A stretch of DNA of 5,300 bases. Origin: Planctomycetaceae bacterium (GTDB taxonomy: Bacteria > Planctomycetota > Planctomycetia > Pirellulales > Thermoguttaceae). Below the pieces are notes generated by a model. That model searched no databases and was not told the origin of the DNA. It saw only the letters and a program-made list of their open reading frames with translations. Both the position numbers and the translations under genes were made by a program. This document shows, in pieces, positions 5,170 through 5,300 of this stretch. The DNA is taken from the NCBI GenBank assembly GCA_031282385.1, contig JAITDV010000146.1, positions 1 through 5,300 on the forward strand. Reading direction: 5' to 3'. The stretch's first letter is position 1; the number at the start of each line of letters is the position of its first letter.

Positions 5170-5249
5170 TAGACCTTTTCGCTAACCTGTTGACCCCTCC
5201 GAAGGAGGGGTCAGGGGTGTGATCTCCTACAGGTTAGCAAAAAGGTCTA
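5170..5249. mobile_element. Family A MITE-like element, short symmetric copy (A4)
   Basis: This is an 80-bp copy in which both ends are of the same arm type. The left end is TAGACCTTTTCGCTAACCTG, and the right end is the complement of TAGACCTTTTTGCTAACCTG. The 60-bp conserved arm of the other copies is missing. The centre is a perfect hairpin, TGACCCCTCC-GAA-GGAGGGGTCA (5191-5213). On the left, about 18 bases of the usual GGAGACCACCCC arm are absent. It begins 58 bases after the stop of the unknown gene. The flanks GTAACT and AGTTAC extend the inverted repeat by six further bases on each side. Confidence 0.85.
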
Positions 5250-5300
5250 AGTTACGTTTATTTTGGAGTGCTGTTTTTTTGTCTGATTCGTTCCTATTCC

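Noticed and set aside
5191..5213. Family A hairpins as intrinsic terminators
   Set aside because: The GC-rich stems are not followed by a T run on either strand, so the usual terminator form is missing.

Overview
This AT-rich bacterial window carries three sulfate-activation and reduction genes and one gene of unknown function, all on the + strand. In order they are an iron-sulfur CysH-type APS/PAPS reductase (425-1135), a monofunctional ATP sulfurylase Sat (1662-2918), an APS kinase CysC (3247-3894), and an Asn/Gln-rich protein that I do not recognise (4452-5111). Sat makes APS from sulfate and ATP. CysH can reduce APS to sulfite, and CysC phosphorylates APS to PAPS. Sulfite reductase, thioredoxin and sulfate transporter genes are not in the window.

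The genes are not tightly packed. The gaps are about 330 to 560 bases and are filled largely by two families of small non-coding inverted-repeat elements that look like MITEs (non-autonomous transposon derivatives). Family A has ends TAGACCTTTTCGCTAACCT and starts and stops with TA. It occurs four times (1133-1408, 2969-3160, 3911-4103, 5170-5249), once after each gene. Family B has ends GGTAACTTCTAAAAAC and a core of CCACGAATT-like motifs. It occurs three times (105-212, 1444-1609, 4113-4277). Each family has long asymmetric copies and one short, nearly symmetric copy. No transposase is present, so any mobility would need one elsewhere in the genome.

Region by region: 1-424 holds a B element and otherwise no convincing gene. 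The stop codon of cysH lies inside the end of element A1, which also carries a 27-bp tandem expansion. B2 lies between A1 and sat. A2 and a small hairpin separate sat from cysC, which has a clear ribosome binding site. A3 and B3 lie after cysC. They are followed by a good sigma-70-like promoter, a leader hairpin and the unknown gene. A4 follows that gene, and 5250-5300 shows nothing recognisable.

The taxon cannot be fixed from this window. The extra internal segments in Sat and CysC, the iron-sulfur CysH and the repeat-rich intergenic DNA bring to mind an AT-rich member of Planctomycetota or a related group, but that is a low-confidence impression from memory. The genes themselves are ordinary sulfur metabolism. 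The unusual part is the repeat system: its insertion into the cysH stop codon, a paired base change in a hairpin stem, a tandem unit that carries its own ribosome-binding-like motif and ATG, and a reconstructed palindromic target site.
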